DNA of 64,000 nt from contig NC_058156.1 of the NCBI RefSeq assembly GCF_011075055.1, forward strand, positions 4,464,001 through 4,528,000, given 5' to 3'. A model generated the notes under the pieces. The model saw only the letters and a list, made by a program, of their open reading frames with translations, searched no databases and had not been told where the DNA came from. Shown in pieces: positions 1 through 12,078 of the stretch. How positions within the stretch are numbered: position 1 is the first letter of the stretch; every line of letters starts with the position of its first letter. The translations under genes were made by a program, and so were the position numbers. The stretch comes from Mangifera indica. Lineage: Eukaryota; Streptophyta; Magnoliopsida; Sapindales; Anacardiaceae.

Positions 1-323
1 TTGCAACCAAGTTTCCATCTAGTTCTAAAGCAACTAAATATACAAGTTTAGGCCAAACAGGTTTTTCAAAGCTCTTTGGACTATTTGGGCTTAAAATAGA
101 CTTCATTTGTTGCTTCTTTGGGCTAATGAGTGCAAGTTATTCACTTGGACCTTGGGTGCATGTTGTGAGGCTATACCCAAAAGTGAGATTGGGCCAAAAA
201 TAAGGAAGCAATGCTTTTTTTGGCTTATGAGTTGCTAGATTTTCATCCTTCTTGGTTTCAAGGGTAGCATGGAGGCTTGAGGAAGCCTTACAACCCAAGA
301 ATGGTGATGGAGCCAGGTATGCA
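1..323 (-). repeat. Partial LTR of gypsy family G
   Basis: This is a partial copy of the LTR also seen at 7874-8826 and 8941-9936, in the same minus orientation. Shared text includes the 'gtttccatctagttctaa' stretch, several 'gggctt/gggcca' words and the end 'ccaggtatgca', which parallels 'ccatgtataca' at 9936. On the minus strand the LTR begins TGCATACC at 323. The other end lies outside the window. A copia LTR starts two bases further on. Confidence 0.6.
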
Positions 324-325
324 TC

Positions 326-1890
326 TGTAGGATTTTGGCAAGAAAATTAAAATTTCTAGATCATGTTCATATCATATGTAATAATGGTAATATAAAATTT
401 ACATATTGTTTCAAGAAATAAAATATAGAAACGTGTAAACTACCTTGTACCTTGTAATTTGATTTGAAGTTAGGAAGCTTGAATCACTAAAATAAGTGAT
501 CTCTTGACTTTCACACTTCAAGGAAGAAAAATGGAAACTTTCCCAGCAAAAGAAAAAAAGAAACAAAATGTATTATTTTTCTACATTTCTCTCCCATTTA
601 TTAAACTAAAACTTGATATTTATCAAGTTAAATCATGTGCCTAATTCTCATTGATTGATAATTAAGAGTAAATCATAATTTGACACATGTTGAATAATTT
701 GTGCCTAAAATTATTCATGCAACTTTCTAAACAATTTAAAAGGTGCAATTTTTATCCTCGAAAAGTGCTAGCCAACCATGGATAAATATTTTCAACTTCA
801 TAACACTATTTTCTTCCTTGAAATATAGGTGTGACCTTCAAGGTTCATAGTGACATAGTTGTGGGCCCCATATCAGACGATACATTTTATTATATCACTT
901 TATAATCCAAAACTGTCATTAACTGATATACTTCATTTTTCATTACAAACGAAGCTCCCACTGATCATGTGGTGTCATCTAGCAATGCTCCATGACCCCT
1001 ACATCACAATGAAGTACAAGCTTCACATAATGCCAAATGAAATTTTCTTACTTACACTTACCATGTAGTCTAATCCCTCTGTTGTTACATCCCGATTAAA
1101 CTTGGATTCATGGAATGTCAAAATATAATATTTAATCTTTTCAAATATCAAATAAAACATCATAACGTGTCACATCGAAACTCTTTTCATGTGGTCTTTT
1201 ATCTACACTGGCCAGTGTCTTAGATTTTCATGTTTCTCAATATTTATATGAGAACTCAAGAGCAATCGAGCTGACGAATTCCTGTATGATCATCACTCAT
1301 CCTCTCGCTCAAGCAACATATGATCAAAATGGCTTCTGAACAAGACATGATTAGCCTTGTGGTATACACCGAATAAACCATATGTTCCATAACGAAGCAC
1401 AATTATGATATCTCAAGTCATAAGATCTATATACTAGTATGATTTACGATGTATCGTTGACTACATATTAATGCTCATATGATCATTATTCATCGGTCAC
1501 GTTCGATAAACAATATAATATAATAGCCTTTGATCAATTCTCTAATCATCAAACGATTCTATTGTTTATTCATTTGTATATCCACCATGTCTAATATCAT
1601 CCACTGATATACTGTAGTGATATAGCACATACCATTATGCAATACTATTGCCTAAACAGATTGCCTATGTAGGGAACGATTTGATAACGTTTATTAAAAC
1701 TCATCAGAACCTTTCACATGTCATATGCATGTAGCTAATATGGATGTAATATAAACTACAACATAGGCATAAAAATGACATAGAAAACATATGAAGTATG
1801 ACAAAACTCTTCTTTTATTAATAATGTATATGCAAGATATACAACCTTTGAAACCAACAAAGCGAATGGTTTTTAGGGCATATTCTAACA
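326..1890 (-). repeat. 3' LTR of minus-strand copia element 1
   Basis: On the minus strand this LTR starts TGTTAGAATATGCCC at 1890 and ends CCTACA at 326, giving canonical TG..CA ends. It is preceded by the polypurine tract AAGTGGGAGTTCT (1891-1903), the usual copia arrangement. The left edge is fixed independently, because the neighbouring gypsy LTR (1-323) loses homology to its relatives exactly there. The length is about 1.56 kb. No coding potential is visible; the 69-codon open frame at 859 is not gene-like. Confidence 0.7.
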
Positions 1891-3205
1891 AGAACTCCCA
1901 CTTGCACTAAAGCTAATCGCTTTAGTACCTAATGCCTATCCTCTCTAGATGCGTCAGTGTTTTAGTTAGTGGGTCTACAAGATTATCTACCAAAACAATC
2001 TTCTGAATGACAACATCTCCAGCTCCAATGAATTCTCTCAAGATGTGATATTTTTGCTGAACATACTTTAACCTTTGATGCACTCTTGGTTCCTTTGCCT
2101 GTGCAATGATACCAGTATTGTCACATAATATAATTATTGGTTGACCATGCCCAACTCTGTGGCAAATTTATGCATCCAAACGACCTTTTTCGCAGCTTCT
2201 AAAGTTGTAATATACTCAGCTTTTGTAGTAAACTCTGTAATAGTCAACTGTTTGGCACTTTTCCAACTAATTGTGCCTCTATTATAGGCAAAAACAAATA
2301 CAGACATAGACTTTCTGTCGTTTACATCTGACTAAAAATTAGAATCTGAGCATCTTTTAAGCATTAATTCTGAACTTTCATAACCTAATATCAACCATTT
2401 GGCCCTCCTTAAATACTTCAGGATAGCTTTTACTGTTGTCTAGTGTCTTTCTCTAGGATTTGACTGATATTTGCTTACTGTACTAACTGCAAAAGTAATG
2501 TCTGGTCATGTACATAACATGGCGTACATGAGACTATCTACTACTGAAGCATATGATACCTCACACATTTGCTATCGCTCTTCATCAGTCTTTAGACACA
2601 TATCTTTTGATAGATGTGTTCCATGAGGAAACGGTAGAAGACTTCTCTTAGAGTCTTGCATGTGAAAACGTTTCAACACTTTCTCTATGTACAACTTTTG
2701 AGATAACTTATTAATCCTTTCGCTTTATCTCTATAGATGCAAATACCTAGAATATATGTTGCTTCTCCTAGATCCTTCATGAAAAAAGATTTCGCTAGCC
2801 ATAGCTTAACCTCAGTCATAGTGCCAATGTCGTTTCCAATTAATAATATGTCATTTATATACAAGACTAAGAAAACGACAATTTTATCTTTATCTAATTT
2901 ATAGATAAACAATTCATCTAGATTTTTAATGAAACCGAATACTTGAATTGTTTCATCAAACCAAATGTTCCAGCTTCTTTCAATCCATATATAGATCAAT
3001 GTAGTTTGCACACTTTATGCCTCTCGGTAGCGGATACAAAATCGATTGGCTGCTCCATATAGATATTTTCCTCAATGTACCCATTGAGAAAAGTAGTTTT
3101 AACATCTATCTGTCATATCTCATAATCATAGTGTGCTGTGATGGCTAGTAGGATTCTGATGGATTTAAACATCACGACTGGTGAAAAAGTCTCCTCATAG
3201 GAAAA
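1891..3205 (-). pseudogene. Copia reverse transcriptase / RNase H remnant (element 1)
   Basis: Reading the minus strand from 3205 down, the text is the C-terminal half of a Ty1/copia polyprotein. The RT palm motif appears as YIND (normally YVDD) in the frame 3011-2685, followed by WLAKSFFMKDLGEA and LGI.IYRD, as in copia RTs. RNase H text follows (about 2650-1950) with 'RFHMQDSKR', 'MYAMLCT' and 'KAEYITTLEAAKK'. Stops and frameshifts break the frame, and the 5' two thirds (gag, protease, integrase) are missing. The truncation point is where the R2 LTR begins. The element is non-functional. The family call is firm; the lineage within copia is not determined. Confidence 0.8.
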
Positions 3206-3994
3206 ACATTTTTTAAGTTATGCTGGAAAACAAGTGTTTTTTGGTTTAATAATAACTCATATGATACAAAAAAGCAAAAAGTATGCTTAAAATCCTTACA
3301 AGTGAGTTGTACTATGTGGACAACAAAGAAAGATATCGGTTGTACTGTATGGACAACAAAGAAAGATATCAGCTGTATTGTGTGTACAACAAAGAAAATA
3401 GTGAAATGTGCGTGTAAGAGAGGATTATACCTTGTATAGTGACTACGAGTTCTGTCATATATAGTCTAGACCGGTCATTGAAAATATTTGATAAACAAAA
3501 AAAAAAAAATAGCAAATGTTTTATAAAAGTCTTACATTAGAATCATGCATGCAAGCCTATATGGCTGATAAAGAGTTAAGAAAGATGTACTATCAAAAAA
3601 TGGAAAAGTCATGGCATTCATACATACATAAATCATAACGTGTGAATCATATTTGCATAATGATAAAGAGAGATATGATATATGGTTAATGTGTGTTACG
3701 TGTAAATTATCTTATATGTGACTAGCCTAGACACGTTGAGTATGGAATAGATTAGTACTAGTATAAAATGGTTTAAGTATTTAGTATGATTTTCTTACTA
3801 AGTCGTGGTTGCTCACTCCATACAATTTAATATTTTACAGGTAAAGAGTTACAGTAGAGATTCCTAGAGAGCACTAGCGAGACATGAGGTTGTGGGAGGA
3901 GGGTACCATATTTGTGTCGATTTATATGTTTTTGGTGTATATGTGAATATATGTATACCTATATATATCCTTGATGTATATAGGTGAATATGTG

Positions 3995-3998
<4 letters not shown>

Positions 3999-4027
<29 letters not shown>
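3999..4027. repeat. (TG)n microsatellite
   Basis: About 14 TG units lie inside R2 copy 1. They produce a spurious Val/Cys-rich open frame from 3984. Confidence 0.95.
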
Positions 4028-4029
<2 letters not shown>

Positions 4030-4132
4030 TGGTTCTTATATGTATATATGTAGTTATTGTATGGATGTGCATATACCTCTATCTAATGGATAGTATATAC
4101 TCATGGGAATATCTATATCTTTTTTTATTATT

Positions 4133-4187
<55 letters not shown>
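4133..4187. repeat. (AT)n(AC)n compound microsatellite
   Basis: About 16 AT units run directly into about 10 AC units inside R2 copy 1. The equivalent site in copy 2 (54466-54512) has a different composition. Confidence 0.95.
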
Positions 4188-4437
4188 TATATACATGGTT
4201 AATTGTTGAAATTGGTTATAAAGTTCCTGTGGGTGTAATTTTTATGATGCTTACTATCATTTATTTATTCCATTAATGGTGATTAAGTTGATGAAAATCC
4301 AGTCGATGGTAGGACTGATTTGTGTGAATTGCTAATTATGATTATTGCAGGGCATAATAAAAATTCCCCGTACCCTCTAAAATAAGAGAACTCTTGCTGT
4401 TTTTCTGTAACATACCTATTAGCTAGGAGAGGTTACA

Positions 4438-5170
4438 GTAGAGCAGCCTCTACCCTATCCTGTTCGTGAGGTACAAGCTGGTGCATCATTGAATGACACC
4501 CATCTAGGCAGTTTTGTCCGAGCTGCGTACTGGCATTGGGGCACTTGCTGCATCTTGAACATATGCATGCTTGGGTAGTTTTTCTGCCTAAACCATAATT
4601 GTTTTTTGTGCAAAACGTGTACTATGGTCCACCATCATGCCCTAGACATGCCTTCTAAGATGCCTACATGCCTTTTGAGATTGGGAATTAGATTTTGATT
4701 CAAGTTTTGTTGAATTGGAACCAAAATTTAAATTTCCTTGAGTTTTAGGTTTGACCAATTATTTTGCAAAGTTTTTGGATAAAAAAATAATTTAACACTC
4801 GGCTAATTAATAATTAAAATTTAATTTTAATTGGATGTGTATGTGTGGATGTATGTATGCAAGATACCCAGTACACAACTAATAAACCGATGTGAATGTT
4901 TTTATTTTATTTATTTTCTTTGGGTTATAATTCTTAAATAAGGTCTATGCATCTTGCCTTAATTCCCTTTCTTATTTAGTTTAAGTTATTATTTTATTTT
5001 ATTTTCTTAGGATAATATAACTAGAAAATAAACTCATGTAATTATTGAAAAATGGAGGCAAAAAGGACAACTACAAAGACAAAGACCTGAAGACAAAATA
5101 TTCACCTAGGTTGACCAATCAAACCTTGCTTAGCTCAAGAGATTTGACATTAGTTATGGATATGTACTAA
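4438..5170. other. Intergenic, unassigned
   Basis: No open frame of note and no recognised repeat. The left part has moderate GC and no match elsewhere in the window. The right part (4690-5100) is AT-rich with T-runs. The last three bases, TAA, precede the CACTA terminus and could be half of a 3-bp target duplication. Confidence 0.4.
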
Positions 5171-5188
5171 CACTACAAGAAAATGAGG
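5171..5188. repeat. CACTA terminal inverted repeat (left)
   Basis: CACTACAAGAAAATGAGG matches the conserved CACTACAAGAAAA terminus of plant CACTA elements. The preceding TAA could be the 3-bp target duplication, but the partner end is not visible. Confidence 0.75.
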
Positions 5189-5690
5189 TTTTAGTAACTA
5201 AGTAAACAATTGTTGAAAATTCAAATTTAGTTACAAATTATATTTAGTGTCTATTAAACATTAGTCACATAATAGTTGTAAAATCACTGTTAAGGAAAAT
5301 ATTCAACAACTAATTTAAAATAGTTGTTGAAACTTGCTTTTAGCAACTAATATTTTAGTTACTAATTATAATTAAAATAGTTGTAAATGAGTCTAAATAA
5401 CCATTCATTTTAGTCGCAAAATAATGTCATTAGCAACTTAAAATTTAAATGCAAATGAATATATTTAGCAACTAACAAAATAAGAAGCAATTGAATGTTT
5501 TTAGCAACTAAAAAAATATATACAAATGAATATCATTAACAACTAACAAAATTAGTCGCAAATAAATGTCGTTAACAACTAAAAATATTAGATGCAAATA
5601 AATATCGTTAGCAACTAAAAAATTTAGTCATAGATAAATATTACTAGCAACTAAATCAAATTAATTATAAAAGGTATTCTTGTTTATTTT
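5180..5690. repeat. CACTA subterminal repeat array
   Basis: The word AGCAACTAA or its variant AACAACTAA recurs about every 40 bases (near 5343, 5463, 5503, 5529, 5571, 5609 and 5645), with further TTAGTTGC-like copies in the opposite sense. In En/Spm-type elements such subterminal repeats bind the TnpA-like protein. That role is known for the family and is inferred here. Confidence 0.65.
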
Positions 5691-6153
5691 TTATTTTAAC
5701 ATTTCATAACTACTTTTATAGTTACTAAAATGATACTTTGACAACTAAAGATATTAGACATCAATGATTTTGTTTTGACATTATGTTTCTCAAATTTTCT
5801 GATTTTATATATACTAAGAAAATAATACAATATCACAACTATTTAAATAATATCACAAAACATAGCTTTTTTACTACATGTAAAAAACACATTCATCTAT
5901 ATATAAGATAATAATTATAGTTGTTGCAAATTGGCTTTTGTTGCCTGTAGGAGTCTTTCACATTCAACTCCTTGGGTCTTTTCTCACACGTTCTTTATCA
6001 AAATAGCACATAGAAATGTTACCCATACACATTCAACAATATGAGAAAATAACCATTTGATCATTGAGATCTCTTGAATTTCTAAGTTTATGAAAGAAAT
6101 TTTAAGTTTAACAAGCTTTTCAAAATAAAATATTGAATATGTAATATCACATA

Positions 6154-6453
6154 CTAAGCAACTGATTCATCAACTAAAACAATTAAAAAAGTATAAGTCA
6201 TTCCTATATTAAAACATGCATGATTTACACAAATTAAAAAACATGTTGATATATAAATGAATTTTATATCTTTACCTGTGTTTTTGTCATTTTGAGGAGA
6301 TAGTGATGAACTCTCTATCCTTATAACTTGATTTTTATTTTTTGAAAGGTTTCTTCTTGTACCAAAAGGCATAATCAAAATCTGTAAAATATAAATCAGA
6401 AATAGAAATGTCAAAAGTAATGTTTTAAATTTGAAGATGATATAATTATACAA
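6154..6453 (-). other. Short open frame near CACTA end, not recognised
   Basis: A 99-codon frame with a hydrophobic start, Lys-rich middle and no recognisable motif. It sits between the acidic transposase tail and the subterminal repeats, where En/Spm elements may carry exons of a second product. Nothing in the sequence shows that it is a gene, and it may be chance in AT-rich DNA. Confidence 0.15.
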
Positions 6454-7873
6454 TTATTCAATAAAGAAAACTAATGTCCATTTTTTTCATACCATTTTTC
6501 ATTCACTCTCAGTATCACTAATTAAGTTTTTTTCAATATCACTACAATAATCAATAATTGTTTCATCTTCTTCCTCAACATCATCTTCTATTACTTCAAT
6601 ATCATCATGTACATTACTTGAATCAACTAAATCTAGATCAATATCATTTCTATAAAATTGTCTACTATTTAACTCATCTACTTGCATAATCCACTCACTT
6701 TTAGAGTATTCATTTTCTGGGTAAACAGGAACAACATTCTATTCTTCTTCATTTATGTTATCTACCTCTTGTATATCCCATAAGTTTTTATGTTGAGTTT
6801 TCGAACCACTGTCCAATGAGCCCCATACTTGTAATCATCAATGTAGAATGCTTGTTAGGCCTAAATTGCAAGTATAAAAAGTCATTTTCACACCAAAACT
6901 TGCCAACATTAATGCATGCGAGATGATAATCCCTATGTATTCGTTTTTTTTTTTTTTTTTTGAATATGTGTCAAACCAATCACACTTGAATAATATAGTC
7001 CATAATCCATATATATATATCAATTCCAAAACATAAGATAAAACACCAAAAAACTCAATTTACCATTACTCCACTATTTTGAGTGACTTGACTATTTTCT
7101 TGATTTTTGTTATGAAAATGCTCTCCATTGACAGTACAATTATTGTAGAAATTAACTTGAAAGTCAGGACCACAAGAGAATGAATATAGTTGTTTAGTTC
7201 TTTCATTAGATCCTCTAGCATGCAAGGTGTTCATCTACACAAAAACATTGCCTTTGATGTAAATAAAATAAATAACTAATAAGATAAAATAATTTGTCTT
7301 TTTTTTTTTAGGTATGTTTACTTATATGATCTTCAAACTATTTTGGGAATAACTATTCATGTCTTTGGTATATGTTATCACGATATTATGCCTCCAACTC
7401 CCCTAAGTATTCACAAGTTATTAAGGGATAATAAGGGAAAAAAAAAGCCTTTTATGGTCATTAACATTTAAAAAAAAAAAAAACCTACCAATTTTTATAA
7501 AACAAATTAAAATTAAAAGTGACTTACTGTAGAAAAGGTTGCAGCTCTTCACAATTGTTCAAAACGTACTAATGAGCTTTTTTCAATTCTTCTAGGGGAA
7601 GTTGAATTATTTGCATTGAACCTTATGGATGAGCCTTTTGAGACAATACTGAGAGGTCTCCATGTGATTGGTCAAGCCAACCATCATCATTTCTCTCTAC
7701 TCGATTAAATCTAGTTTCAATTCCCTGAAGATACATTGAACAAAAACTTAAAGCTTCATTCACAATATAAGTTTCTACAATAGAACCTTCTGGTCTAGCT
7801 TTGTTTCTAACATATTTTTTCAATTTTCCTAAATACCTTTCTATTGGATACATCCACCAATATCCAACAAGTT

Positions 7874-8826
7874 TGGTGCATATCCATCAAGGCAATGCAA
7901 CAAGTCACAAACTAAAAATCTGGAATTTATTGTTCATATGGCACAGCAGCATTTTGTCTTCCAATTTGACCAATCAAATGACTTTCAAAACATACAAATT
8001 ATGGTTCATTGGAAAGGGCATTCAAAGAGCTTTCTAATGATATATGATAGCAATCACAACTCAATCAACAAGGCATTCAAAACTAGTTTCAAAGTTGGAT
8101 GGCAAAATCTGAAAATGGCAAAATTACATACTGTGAACAGTACCCGGGCATATAACACACATTCACACTTTGGATTTCAAGGGGTAACAAGAAAGTTAAC
8201 CAAGGCATAAAGGAAATTTCCACCAACCTTGGGGTCTTCCACCACCAATTCTTCCTCCAAGATGAATTGGATAAAGGAAAGAGCAACTAAAGAAAAGCTA
8301 CAAAGCTTTACTTGAATTTTTCATTAGCAAAGAAGTCTAGCTTACAAATGAAAATCCACTTTCATATATACAAGAGCAAGTGGCGGCAAAATGGAGCATT
8401 AATTTTGACATGGAAGCTTTTCCCTTCATTTAAGCTTAACCATTCATTCAATACTAAGGCCATACTATATTAATTCAAGAAAACAACAAAAAGGGACAAC
8501 TTTTCCCTAAAAGGTGGAACTATGTCCACCAACTAAAGTTACTTGCTTCCCATTTAGTTGCAATCCAACTAAATGGGCTTCATGGCATCTTGGGCTTCAA
8601 GTGGGCTTGGAGTTGGCTTCTTGGACTCATTTAAGTTTCCATTTCATTAAGGCCTTGGATGCAAGTAATGAAATTGCACCCAAAAGTAAAGTTGGGCCAA
8701 TGTGGAAAAAGCAATGAATCTTTGGGCTTGCATGGAGCTAATTCTTCATTCTCAATGGTGGCTTGAGCCAAATGGAGACTTGATAGAGAATTGGAAGCTA
8801 GGGTTGGAGAGGTAGTCGAAAATACA
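7874..8826 (-). repeat. Gypsy G LTR (3' copy)
   Basis: The minus-strand start TGTATTTTCGACTACC at 8826 aligns with TGCATATTCGGCCACC at 13101 and 25801. The end TTGATGGATATGCACCA at 7874 aligns with the ends at 26783 and 27911. Internal landmarks shared with the other copies include the 'caccaaccttggggtcttccaccacc' stretch. Conceptual frames in it are not genes. Confidence 0.65.
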
Positions 8827-8940
8827 TCAAAGTTCCTCAAGTTTAGCTTCAAGTGGAAGGTGTACAACTAAGTGGACCATAATATCAAAAAAAGCATGAG
8901 GGAATATCATTTAAATTTTACAAAGAATTAGGGCTATTTC
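8827..8940 (-). other. Residual internal segment between two G LTRs
   Basis: This is the only sequence left between the two LTRs. Its right end follows the position expected for the primer site but shows no TGGTATC motif. Its left end faintly resembles the last codons of the G-family integrase, which precede the LTR at 25801. Confidence 0.4.
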
Positions 8941-9936
8941 TGGTGCATTTCCATCAAGACAATGCAACAATACACAAACTCAATTATGGAAATTACTATT
9001 TATTTAGCATAGTAGCAATTTGTCTTTCCATTTTAACTAATCAAATGACCTCTAAATAAGGCAAATTATATATCATTAGAAAAAACATTTAAAGAGCTTT
9101 CTAACGATATATAATGTCAACCACAACTCAATCAACAAGACATTCAAAACTAGCTTCAAAGTTTGCTGGCAAAAAACTAGAAATTGCAAAATCACACACT
9201 GTGAACAGTAACCCAAGACATACAACACACATTCAGGTTTTCACACTTTGGATTCCAAGGGTAACAAGAAAACTAACCAAGGTATAAAAGAAATTCCACC
9301 AACCTTGGGGTCTTCCACCACCAATTCTTCCACCACCAATTCTTCCACCAAGAATAAATTGGATAAAGGAAAATGGAGAAAGCCAACAAAGTTTTGCTTC
9401 AAACTCTCATTACATCAAATTGTCTAAACTCTTACAAAAGCATGGCCACCCTTTATATAAGGAAGAAGTGGTAACAAAATGGACTTTCCAATACAAAATA
9501 TATTAATTTTTTAATACAAAAATCCTTTGAATTAAGCTAAGCCATACCTCTTAATTGCTAAAGACAAAAAGTGAGTTGTCTTTTCCCTAAATCTGGGAAC
9601 TTTGTCTCCTAGCTTTGTAACTAAGTTTCTATCTAGTTCTAAGCTAACTAAATACTTAAGTTTGAGTTAAAATGGGCTTCAAAAGAGTCTTGGGTGGATT
9701 GGGCTTGGAAAGGCACCATGTGAAGCTTATTTTAGGCTAAAAAAGCAAACTACTCAAGGGATTCTTGAGTCCAACTAATGAGGTTATGCCCAAAAGTGAA
9801 GTTGGGCCAAAATTGAAGGTGCAATGCTTCCTTTGGCTTGGGATTTGCTAGAACTTTATTATTCTTGGCTTCAAAGGTTGCATGGAGACTTAAAGATGGC
9901 TTAAAACCCAAAAATGATAATAAAGCCATGTATACA
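8941..9936 (-). repeat. Gypsy G LTR (5' copy)
   Basis: The minus-strand start TGTATACATGGC at 9936 and end GATGGAAATGCACCA at 8941 match the family. It contains a short duplication of 'ccaccaattcttcc' near 9318-9345. The adjoining transposase frame reads straight from DUF4218 into this LTR at 9937. Confidence 0.65.
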
Positions 9937-12078
9937 TCAATTTCTTTCTCCAATCTAGTTAGATCATTTATCGATAATGTCCTAGCACATATTTGTTGAA
10001 AGAAGTGACATAGCTCAACAAATGCTATACAAACATCTTTACGCAAATATGGACGTATTCCTATGGGCAAGAGTTGTTGTAACAACACATGACAATCATG
10101 ACTCTTTAATCCAATTACCTTTCTATCTTTAAGATTGACATTTCAGGAAATATTAGGTGTATACCCATATGGAAATTAAACTAACAAAATTGTCTTCTTT
10201 CTTCTAATGTTAGAGTATAACATGCATATGGTTTCATATACCTATCACCATAAGGTTACAGGTGTATCTCTTTACGTATTTTCATGTCTGTTAAATATAG
10301 TCGAGCTTTATCAGTGTCTTTTGATTTCTCTTCAATGTTTGACAATGTACCAATGATGTTATTACATATATTTTTTTCAATATGCATAACATCAAGACAA
10401 TGTCTAATTATAAGTTTAGACCAATTGTCTAACTCAAAGAATATACTTTTCTTTGTCCAATTAGATTCATTAGAAGTATATTTTCTTTTTCAAAGTTTGT
10501 TAACATTTTTTTGACTTTTTCCAAAACACATATTTTCTACATTACCTTGTTGTTGAAGAATTTCATATCCTGAGAATATCTACAAGGAAGGTTTGTTTTC
10601 TCTTTTCCCATCAAATTGTTTGCTTTTCCTCTAAGGATGATCTATAGAGAAGAATCATCAATGGTCTATGTAACATATTTTACTTCTCAACAATTGTGAT
10701 GATGTATTTTCATTACAAACTGGACATGCCTTATAACCTTTGGTTCTCCAACTAGACAAATTTCCTAATGCAGGAAAATCATTTATTGTCTACATGATAG
10801 TAGCATGTAAGCAAAAATATTCTACACTAAGCGTATCAGAAGTTTGTACACCATTATCCCATAACTCTTTTAATTCATCAATTAATGGATATAAATATAC
10901 ATCAATATCTTTTCCAAGTGCTTTAGGTCCTGGAATTAGAAATGACATCATAAAATGTGACTCTTTCATACACTTCCATGGAGGTAAATTGTATAGGACA
11001 AGTCTTACTACCCACATACCTATAAGAATTACTCAATTTTTCAAAAGGATTAAAACCATCAGTTGTAAGACTAGCCTTATATTATGTGGATCAAGTGCAA
11101 AACTAGGGTATGTCTTGTCAAACTCTTGCCAAGCTTCAGAATCAGCTAGATGCCTCAACACATCTTCTATATTAAGTCATTTTTCCTTATGCCACCTCAT
11201 ATCAAAAGTCGTGTACAATCTCTACAATCTAGGTTTCAATAGAAAGTAATACAATATTTTATAAGGAATTTTTTTGCTTTTCCCTTCATTAATCTTATAC
11301 CTATGCTTATCATAAACAGGACATTTATCAGCATTTTTATGCTCCTTCAAAAATAAAGCACAATCAAATTTACACGCATGAATTGATTCATATCCTAATC
11401 CTAATCCTAATTCTTACAACATCTTTTTAGCTTCATAGTATGACACTGGAAGATTTGATCCTTTGGGAAATACACTCTTCAATAATTGGAGAATCATGTC
11501 ACATGATTTATTAGTCATATGATTGATGATTTTTATATGCATCAATTTCATTATAAACTCTAGTATTGAAAAGTTTGTGTAACCTGGATATAGTTTTTGT
11601 TAAGCTTTAGCAAATAAATTATCCAACTTCTCAAAATTTTTATTGATCATATTGTTGTTTGTACTATTACCCACATCTATTGATTTCTAAGGATTGAATT
11701 CATATACATGTATACTGGACCATGTGCATCATTTAACATTTCGATGCATTTATCCCTATCTTCAAAATCATTGTATATTTAATCAGTAAACATATCATTT
11801 CGATTGTTGTCTTGATCAGTGTTTTGCCCAAGATATATCCATTTGTCATAACTTCTGAAAAAACTGTACTGATATAAGTGTCCTTGAATGGCAATTAAAT
11901 CATGTAATCTTGTATTCAAATAATCTCTACATGGGCAATGAGTCTTACTCTCACTATCTAAATGATGTTTTGCAATGTCAATAAATGTGTCAATTCCTTC
12001 AACATATTCTTTACATAACTTATCAAACAAATCAATCCAGCTTCTATCCATCATCAAGTTAATTGAATAATATAGCAA

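Larger units (their letters stand above)
3205..4437 (+). repeat. 3' part of R2-type LTR (copy 1)
   Basis: The segment matches 53537-54754 almost throughout. Shared words include 'gttgtactatgtggacaacaa', 'acgtgtgaatcat', 'gcactagcgagacatgagg' and 'cataataaaaattcccc', and the end is GGAGAGGTTACA. The start of the LTR is missing, and the match begins at the junction with copia element 1. Both copies carry simple repeats at the same relative place. It is non-coding. Confidence 0.7.
7874..9936 (-). mobile_element. Gypsy family G element reduced to two LTRs
   Basis: Two related sequences of about 1 kb lie in tandem and minus orientation, with only 114 bases between them. They interrupt DUF4218 of the CACTA transposase. 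Each has the ends seen in the plus-strand family members at 13101, 25801 and 26943: TG start on the minus strand and ..CACCA at the other end. Internal gag-pol has been deleted. Bases flanking the pair (AAGTT and TCAAT) do not match, and part of the transposase is missing, so a clean target duplication is not preserved. Confidence 0.65.
6499..12078 (-). pseudogene. CACTA tnp2-type transposase, interrupted
   Basis: Domains run from high to low coordinates. The transposase-associated domain (12078-11779) shows DRSWIDL, CPC and KWIYLGQ. The Tnp2 domain (about 11620-10140) shows 'LEFIMKLMHIK', 'YEAKKML', 'LGYESIHACK', 'MRWHKEK', 'YNLPPWKCMKES', 'IPGPKALG' and 'LIDELKELW'. DUF4218 begins at about 10130 ('LKSHDCHVLLQQLLP') and breaks at 9937. 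It resumes at 7873 as 'WWMYPIERYLGKLKKYVRNKARPEGSI'-type text, with the middle missing. A DUF4216-like region (7235-6838) has 'NSGVMV' and 'WTILFKCDWFDTY'. An acidic tail lies at 6687-6499. The protein would normally excise and re-insert the element. Many stops and the 2-kb LTR insertion make it inactive. The family assignment is firm. Confidence 0.85.

Noticed and set aside
3984..4202. Open frame with Val/Cys and Tyr/Ile repeats
   Set aside because: It is a translation of (TG)n, (AT)n and (AC)n microsatellites.
10740..11249. A 169-codon plus-strand open frame
   Set aside because: It is the antisense shadow of the CACTA Tnp2 domain, whose motifs are unmistakable on the minus strand.
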